Shown here: piece after piece, positions 60,062 to 64,000 of the stretch
Position numbering within the stretch: position 1 is the stretch's first letter
Layout of the letters: each line of letters starts with the position of its first letter
Assembly: GCA_900546635.1 (NCBI GenBank)
Contig: URDS01000001.1
Span: 38,197 to 102,196, forward strand
Origin: an uncultured Eubacteriales bacterium
GTDB lineage: Bacteria; Bacillota; Clostridia; Oscillospirales; CAG-272
DNA length: 64,000 nucleotides
Direction of reading: 5' to 3'
Translations under genes and position numbers: made by a program
The notes under the pieces: model-generated
Database searches by the model: none
What the model saw: the letters and a program-made list of their open reading frames with translations, nothing else
Told to the model about the DNA's origin: nothing

Positions 60062-60093
60062 AAAGCCCGTATGTCTTATACATACGAGCTTTT
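60062..60093. terminator. Bidirectional terminator next to attL
   Basis: AAAAAGC-CCGTATGT-CTTAT-ACATACGA-GCTTTTT. It lies on the element side of attL, so it now ends both tRNA-Pro and the int transcript. Confidence 0.85.
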
Positions 60094-60095
60094 TG

Positions 60096-61058
60096 CTATA
60101 TTTGAATAAGTGCGTTCATTGCTTCTGTGGCGATTGTTTTTCGGCCTCTACTCAAATGCGTGTAGATATTTAGAGTAGTTTCTATATCACTATGACCAAG
60201 ATATTCTTGAACTTCTTTAGCTTGCATACCACTATCATATAAAATACTGGCCGTAGAATGCCTAAGATCATGAAAACGCATATGGTTTAATTTATTTTTT
60301 TTCAATACGCGCTGAAAGCCTCTTGTAAGTGAATCCGGACGAAGTAACATTCCATTGTTATTTACGCAAATATAATCACTTAATATATATTGTGGATCAT
60401 TTCTTTGTTTTTCTAAGAGTTTTTCTCTATGTAAAAGTAATAATCGCTTTACATCAGTAGTCATTTCAAATTTACGATGGCTGGATTGCGTTTTTGTTTT
60501 ATCTTTACATTCAGTTGTAAGATTTTTTACTACAGTGTGACATATTTCAATAGTATTTGCATTAAAGTCTATAGCCGACCATTTTAAACCTAATACTTCA
60601 GAACGACGCAAACCATATTTAAGAGCCAATGAAACAGGAATCTTATATATACTATTTTCAAATGCGTTTAACATTATTCTCGCTTCTTCAGCTGAAAGAA
60701 AAACCGCCTCTTTACAGACTAATTCTGTGCGGGGCATTTTTATAGACCTTGCCGGATTATGAGAAATAATTTCAAGACTTTCGGCTTCATTTAAACATTG
60801 TTTTAATAAACAAAGAAGTTTACGAACCATAGCTTTACCTAAACCGCCGCTTTTGTTATCACATCGACCACCATTTAATTTTAATGTGACAAAATTTTTT
60901 ATATGTATTGGATGTATTTCTTCAATAGATAAATTCATTACATCAAAATATGGAATAATATGCTTGTGAAAACATATAGAATAAGTTTCATAAGTATCTT
61001 GCTCAATAAATGGCTTTATTCCATCAAGCCAACTGATAAAGAACGATGTTGCAAGCAT
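60096..61058 (-). CDS. int: Tyrosine-family site-specific integrase
   Basis: The 320-residue enzyme would integrate and excise the element at tRNA-Pro. It has a core-binding part (1-100, with the DTYETYSICFHKHIIPYFD helix) and a catalytic domain. Catalytic residues are Arg in LKYGLRRSEVLGLKW (151/152), His263-x-x-Arg266 in RFHDLRHSTAS, His289 in YLGHSDIETT and Tyr299 in LNIYTHLS. The N-terminal arm-binding domain usual in larger integrases is short or absent. Its start lies in the 3' end of rep (43-bp overlap), with an AAAGGGA site. Confidence 0.95.
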   Translation of the reverse strand: MLATSFFISWLDGIKPFIEQDTYETYSICFHKHIIPYFDVMNLSIEEIHPIHIKNFVTLKLNGGRCDNKSGGLGKAMVRKLLCLLKQCLNEAESLEIISHNPARSIKMPRTELVCKEAVFLSAEEARIMLNAFENSIYKIPVSLALKYGLRRSEVLGLKWSAIDFNANTIEICHTVVKNLTTECKDKTKTQSSHRKFEMTTDVKRLLLLHREKLLEKQRNDPQYILSDYICVNNNGMLLRPDSLTRGFQRVLKKNKLNHMRFHDLRHSTASILYDSGMQAKEVQEYLGHSDIETTLNIYTHLSRGRKTIATEAMNALIQI

Positions 61059-61900
61059 AAATCCCTTTCTACTGCGACGCAGTTATTTTCCATATTAAAT
61101 GAAGTAAGTGCTTCTTCGAAAGTGTCAAACCATTTTATTTGAACATAATCGTTTTCAAAATCAAGAGATGGTAAAGCTTTAAAAATTAGTCCCTGATGTA
61201 ATACCTCGGCTTTCTTTAATCCTTGTGAAGCATAAAATTTGTGCGCATTTAATTCTGTAATACTTTCAATAAAATCCTTTGTTATGTATTTTGTAATGTA
61301 TTTACTTACCGCTTCAAGGTTATCTATAGGCTCAAAATTTGAAAAACCGAATTTATTTACATAAGCTGGCCAAGTATAAACATTTTTCCCAGCGTGGATT
61401 CTGTCAAGAAGTTTATTAGGTAAATGTTCATTTACGCTAAATTTATGTAAGAAATTTTTGGGAAGACCCATAAAAAAACCGTGAAAGTGCCAAGCTCCGT
61501 TATTGTGCTTTTCAGGAATAAGCAAGTATTTAATACATAGACGGTACTTTTTATTGAAATCACGAATGTATTGAGAAAGGTCTTTATGAAATTTTTTCAA
61601 ATTAAAGCGGTCATACTTATGAGCATCTAAAGTCATAGTAACGAAAAATTCCCAAGGATTACAACTTGATAATTCATAAATGGTACTTCGCGTACGAGAT
61701 ATACTTTGAACAAGCTTTTCATCATTATGCGCGCTGCCTTTAGAGGAAGGAAGTAAAATTGATGAAGACGGTTCTGCAAATAAATCTCGGCAATTTTTAA
61801 CATTACAACTTTTTATAAGTGTAACTTTATATTTACGAGTAGTAGTACCATACACTTTTATAGTACCATAATTCTGATCGGAACGATAAAAAGCAGACAT
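61016..61900 (-). CDS. rep: HUH-type rolling-circle replication initiator
   Basis: The 294-residue protein has HUH motif 1 as FFVTMTLDAH (85-94), motif 2 as AWHFHGFFMG with His138 and His140, and motif 3 as SKYITKYITKDF with Tyr201, Lys204 and Tyr205, so a nicking tyrosine is present. Such Reps nick the double-strand origin and stay bound to the 5' end. The related KYITK type occurs in small plasmids, IMEs and single-stranded DNA phages; the exact family is open. It lies between the 53-residue gene and int. Confidence 0.88.
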   Translation of the reverse strand: MSAFYRSDQNYGTIKVYGTTTRKYKVTLIKSCNVKNCRDLFAEPSSSILLPSSKGSAHNDEKLVQSISRTRSTIYELSSCNPWEFFVTMTLDAHKYDRFNLKKFHKDLSQYIRDFNKKYRLCIKYLLIPEKHNNGAWHFHGFFMGLPKNFLHKFSVNEHLPNKLLDRIHAGKNVYTWPAYVNKFGFSNFEPIDNLEAVSKYITKYITKDFIESITELNAHKFYASQGLKKAEVLHQGLIFKALPSLDFENDYVQIKWFDTFEEALTSFNMENNCVAVERDLCLQHRSLSVGLME

Positions 61901-61931
61901 CTGTTCAACATCCTTTCCCGCTTTATGTTAA

Positions 61932-62093
61932 TTAGTCAAGTAGAAATCTTTTGCAATCTAAAGATACTGAATTTTGAGAGCGTTTTTTTAGAAGTTGTTG
62001 AATTTGCGGACATTGAACAAAAGCACAAAATTGCTCATAATTCATTGTTGAAATCTTATCAAGAATATAATGCAAATCATCATTACGTGCCAT
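61932..62093 (-). CDS. Small 53-residue protein upstream of rep
   Basis: The minus strand carries ATG at 62093 with an ideal GAGGTGAT site, and a frame MARNDDLHYILDKISTMN, then YEQFCAFVQCPQIQQLLKKR, ending KRFLLD. It has two cysteines and is soluble. I do not recognise it. Its place as first gene before rep suggests a copy-control, origin-binding or excision role (inference). The opposite-strand frame at the same place is less protein-like. Confidence 0.75.
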   Translation of the reverse strand: MARNDDLHYILDKISTMNYEQFCAFVQCPQIQQLLKKRSQNSVSLDCKRFLLD

Positions 62094-62121
62094 TTAATCA
62101 CCTCATAGAAGCTATATTTTC

Positions 62122-62165
62122 TTGTCGGAGAGTGCGGGGGAATGCCCCCGCGCCCCCTCCGACAA
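62122..62165. repeat. GC-rich double hairpin, candidate replication origin
   Basis: TTGTCGGAG and CTCCGACAA enclose GCGGGGG-AATG-CCCCCGC. It is the only GC-rich island in an AT-rich element and lies just upstream of the rep unit. This suits a double- or single-strand origin of rolling-circle replication, though a terminator for divergent transcripts is possible. Confidence 0.6.
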
Positions 62166-62244
62166 ATAATAAAAAAGCGCTCATGCCTTTAGATTTAAAG
62201 GAAAAAACTATACTATAAAAAATTTGAGGAATATAAAAATAAAA

Positions 62245-62284
62245 AGCGTATTATATTCTGAGGGTCAACAGAATACAATACGCT
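62245..62284. repeat. Imperfect stem-loop in the element's control region
   Basis: AGCGTAT-TA-TATTCTG pairs with CAGAATA-CA-ATACGCT around AGGGTCAA. A GAGGGTC in its loop recurs inverted as GACCCTC at 62377-62383. Confidence 0.6.
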
Positions 62285-62331
62285 ATATATGTAAAAGCAT
62301 GAAAAGAAAAATTCATGCCAGAACAAGCATA

Positions 62332-62360
62332 TTGACACAATTGTATATTGATGATATACT
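62332..62360 (+). promoter_or_regulatory. Candidate promoter for the XRE regulator
   Basis: TTGACA (62332-62337), 17-bp spacer, TATACT (62355-62360). A second possible -35 (TTGACA, 62387-62392) lies inside the first palindromic operator. Confidence 0.7.
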
Positions 62361-62386
62361 AAAAGTAAAAATAATCGACCCTCAAA

Positions 62387-62402
62387 TTGACATATATGTC
62401 AA
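62387..62402. promoter_or_regulatory. Palindromic operator copy 1
   Basis: TTGACATATATGTCAA, a perfect 16-bp palindrome, with an identical copy 37 bp away. It is a probable binding site of the XRE protein encoded just downstream. Confidence 0.75.
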
Positions 62403-62423
62403 TCTATAAATAGTATATCACAT

Positions 62424-62439
62424 TTGACATATATGTCAA
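62424..62439. promoter_or_regulatory. Palindromic operator copy 2
   Basis: A second exact copy of the 16-bp palindrome, 28 bp before the regulator start codon and directly ahead of its ribosome site. Confidence 0.75.
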
Positions 62440-62466
62440 TATGTTTTTTATAAAAAAGGAGAAAAA

Positions 62467-62886
62467 ATGAAAAAAAATAAAAAAGAGTACGATTTTATAT
62501 CTGATAACGAAGTCATTACAAATAAAAGAGAAGTTATTATTAATGATGTAAAAGGAATTGCTGAAGATAATGAAAAGTATTTTGATAATAAGAATAGCGG
62601 ATCGTTAGTGCCAATTCGTATAAAAGAATTAAGAAAAAAATATAATCTTCGTCAAGCAGATTTAGCAGCGGTATTACAATGTTCCACAAGAGAATATTGG
62701 AGATATGAACAACAAGGATACAATACAAATTATATTAGACTAATACAAATAGCGAGTTTTTATAACGTGTCATTAGATTATTTATTTGGTATTATCAATG
62801 AACCCAAAAAATTGTTTGAAAATTTAGAAACACCTGCAAGTCACTTTGATATAAAAAATTATCCACCTGAAAACATTGAAGTATAA
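62467..62886 (+). CDS. XRE-family HTH transcriptional regulator
   Basis: The 139-residue protein has an acidic and basic N-terminal half without a known fold, then a Cro/CI-type HTH (about 51-110: IRIKELRKKYNLRQADLAAV, then REYWRYEQQGYN, SFYNVSLDYLFG). The last 25 residues are polar. It probably controls the element's divergent promoters through the two palindromes just upstream. AAGGAG precedes the ATG. Codon use is strongly AT-biased, as in the rest of the element. Confidence 0.9.
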   Translation: MKKNKKEYDFISDNEVITNKREVIINDVKGIAEDNEKYFDNKNSGSLVPIRIKELRKKYNLRQADLAAVLQCSTREYWRYEQQGYNTNYIRLIQIASFYNVSLDYLFGIINEPKKLFENLETPASHFDIKNYPPENIEV

Positions 62887-63122
62887 AAATTGCTTGGAAA
62901 AGCGCGAATAAACAAAGCTAAAATTGAAACTTAAATCCTCGCGTTTTTCCTTTTTATAGGAAATAAACTATGCGACGCATATTTTACTATCATAAAAATT
63001 TAGAATTTATAACTTGCGTTGTTGCTATGTGATTATATTTAGCTTATTTGCTACGCGCACGCTCTCGCTGGTGGCTTCGCGCGCGCTAACGGCCTGCAGG
63101 CCGAGGCTACTTAAAGTATTTG
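62887..63122. other. Right end of the element without genes
   Basis: A GGAAAAGCGCGA/TCGCGTTTTTCC stem (62894-62952) could end the xre transcript. Then comes an AT-rich part and a GC-rich patch with palindromes (63050-63115: CGCGCACG, GCGCGCGC, GGCCTGCAGGCC) beside attR. These may be integrase or host-factor sites. No gene is seen. Confidence 0.5.
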
Positions 63123-63170
63123 ACCTTGGGGTGGTAGAGGCCGCAAGTTCAAGTCTTGTCACTCAGACCA
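63123..63170 (+). repeat. attR: 48-bp copy of the tRNA-Pro 3' end
   Basis: Identical to 60006-60053. Without the 5' half it is not a tRNA gene. It is the original chromosomal 3' end displaced by integration. Confidence 0.95.
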
Positions 63171-63225
63171 TGCGGAGTGTCCTTATAGGATTTGAGTATC
63201 CTGTAATGGACACTCCGCATTTTTC
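63170..63225 (+). terminator. Original tRNA-Pro terminator, now after attR
   Basis: TGCGGAGTGTCC and GGACACTCCGCA form a 12-bp stem with a TTTTTCTTTT end. It directly follows the displaced CCA end. Confidence 0.8.
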
Positions 63226-63240
63226 TTTTCCAAAAGAATA

Positions 63241-64000
63241 TTACGCAATTTGTGACCGGGAGTAGCTGACGGCTACTCCCTTTCTCGTTTTCAGCAGGAC
63301 ATCCACCTCGGGTATCTTACGGCGATCCGGGACGGCAAACTGGCCGATGCAGTTATAGTAAATCACGATCCGCTGTTTTTTCGCCCGGTCAGTTTGGGCA
63401 ACCTTTGCCGAGTGGCCCATGACAGCCTTGACGAAATCATCCTCATACTCATTGGCAAAGCAGGTCAGACGGCAAATCTCACCCAGCACCACCTGTTCCA
63501 GAAACTCCAGCCGTATGTAGTGGGTTTGAGAACACTTGCGAAGCCCGGAGTTGTGGTTGTTACAGCTAAAAAACTTGATGTCGTGGTTGCCTTGGTTAAA
63601 ATGAAAATTGAGGTTGCCACCGCACTCGGGGCATTTCAGCAGACCGGAGAACACGCTGGGTTCCTGGGTGACGGTAGGGCGCTTACGCCGTGTGCCGCTT
63701 TTCAGCTTCTGCACCTTTTCCCAAGTGGCCCGGTCAATGATAGCCTCATGGACATTGAGAAAGATCGCCCGGTTTTCCTCCGGATTTTCAATCCGCTTTT
63801 TCATCTTGTAGGATTTGGAGTAGCTTTTGAAGTTGATCACATCGCCGCAGTATTCCTGCAAGGTGAGGATTTTCTTGATGGTGGTGTGGCCCCACTTTGT
63901 GGGTTCCACGGTGCTTTTCGACCCGGATCGGTTGACCCCTCTGGCCCGCCAATAGTAGGTGGGATTGACGATGCCATCCGCCTCCAGAGCGGCGGCAGTC
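63241..64000 (-). pseudogene. Large serine recombinase, C-terminal part with internal deletion, 5' end cut by window
   Basis: The frame is open from the right edge to the stop at 63241 (about 252 codons). It shows the end of the Recombinase domain (VNPTYYWRARGVNRSGSK; IKKILTLQEYCGDVINFKSY), a zinc ribbon (CPECGGNLNFHF; FSCNNH; LRKCSQTHYIR) and a C-terminus RKIPEVDVLLKTRKGVAVSY typical of TndX-like recombinases of conjugative elements. Between AKVAQTDRAKKQ and RIVIYYNCIGQF about 100 or more residues of coiled-coil region seem to be missing in frame. It may be inactive. Base use differs from the AT-rich element beside it. Confidence 0.7.

Larger units (their letters stand above)
60054..63170. 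mobile_element. Minimal integrative element in tRNA-Pro (integrase, HUH Rep, regulator)
   Basis: A 3117-bp unit (one att copy included) between perfect 48-bp repeats, AT-rich compared with the chromosome. It encodes a tyrosine integrase beside attL, an HUH Rep, a 53-residue protein (all minus) and an XRE regulator (plus). No mobilisation relaxase other than Rep, no capsid gene and no cargo is seen. It looks like an integrated rolling-circle plasmid, a very small IME or a phage satellite. Confidence 0.9.

Noticed and set aside
61925..62218. Plus-strand 97-codon frame in the integrative element
   Set aside because: It lies opposite the better-supported 53-residue minus-strand gene and crosses the GC-rich hairpin. 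It has no ribosome site.
62224..62409. 61-codon plus-strand frame MRNIKIKSVLYSEG in the element
   Set aside because: It covers the stem-loop, the candidate promoter and the first operator, and it lacks a clear ribosome site. It is more likely control DNA.
63123..63170. Second tRNA-Pro gene
   Set aside because: Only the 3' 48 bases are present, with no acceptor 5' arm or D-arm; it is attR of the element.

Overview
The window looks like a chromosomal segment of a moderate-GC Bacillota, most likely class Clostridia and probably a gut or other anaerobe. Supporting signs are a Gram-positive type RpoC of 1185 residues, RecD2, ComF, PlsY, FeoAB with a FeoC-like peptide, an ECF-type RibU, strong AGGAGG ribosome sites, near-consensus TTGACA/TATAAT promoters, and FMN, SAM-I and ZTP riboswitches. 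No genus can be named from the sequence alone.

Layout. 1-5000 (minus): purine operon purE-F-M-N-D, with purD cut by the window edge, behind a consensus promoter and a ZTP riboswitch with terminator. 5100-8400 (minus): methyltransferase, plsY, DUF3006, VOC and DUF3795 genes. 8590-8820: a gene-free block packed with hairpins. 8900-15640 (plus, apart from one amidase): ligA, ttcA-like, gpsA, a small unknown gene, ispD, ispF, rpe. 15830-28840: rpsT (minus, TTG start), then rpoB-rpoC and rpsL-rpsG-fusA-tuf. 28900-33370: FMN riboswitch with ribU, two membrane-protein genes, SAM-I riboswitch with metK. 33400-42980: recD2, comF, an mreB-like gene, MATE transporter, pepD, ComEC-like MBL protein, VanZ, NUDIX. 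43090-46360: SCP2 protein, tRNA-Thr and tRNA-Tyr, cupin, NUDIX, mnmA.

Accessory part, 46400-64000. An IS1182-type element lies beside a two-gene restriction-modification system whose promoter is overlapped by a 15-bp-arm inverted repeat. Then come feoA-feoB-feoC-like, a compact structured sequence with a mini-ORF, a wecB homologue followed by an orphan Card1/DUF1887-like CARF-nuclease gene, and a minus-strand murJ-GT4-VanZ operon. Finally a 3.1-kb integrative element sits in the 3' end of tRNA-Pro(GGG). It is bounded by 48-bp perfect direct repeats and carries a tyrosine integrase, an HUH rolling-circle Rep, a 53-residue peptide gene and an XRE regulator with twin palindromic operators. It is followed by a large serine recombinase with an apparent internal deletion that runs off the right edge.

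How the genes work together. Nucleotide synthesis (pur), isoprenoid precursors (ispDF), glycerolipid synthesis (gpsA, plsY), transcription and translation (rpoBC, str genes) and cofactor supply (ribU, metK) form the housekeeping core. The most novel material is the minimal tRNA-Pro element, the orphan Card1-like protein with a Ser at the usual Glu of its nuclease motif, the R-M operator-like palindrome, and two compact structured sequences with no assigned function (8590-8820 and 53216-53413).
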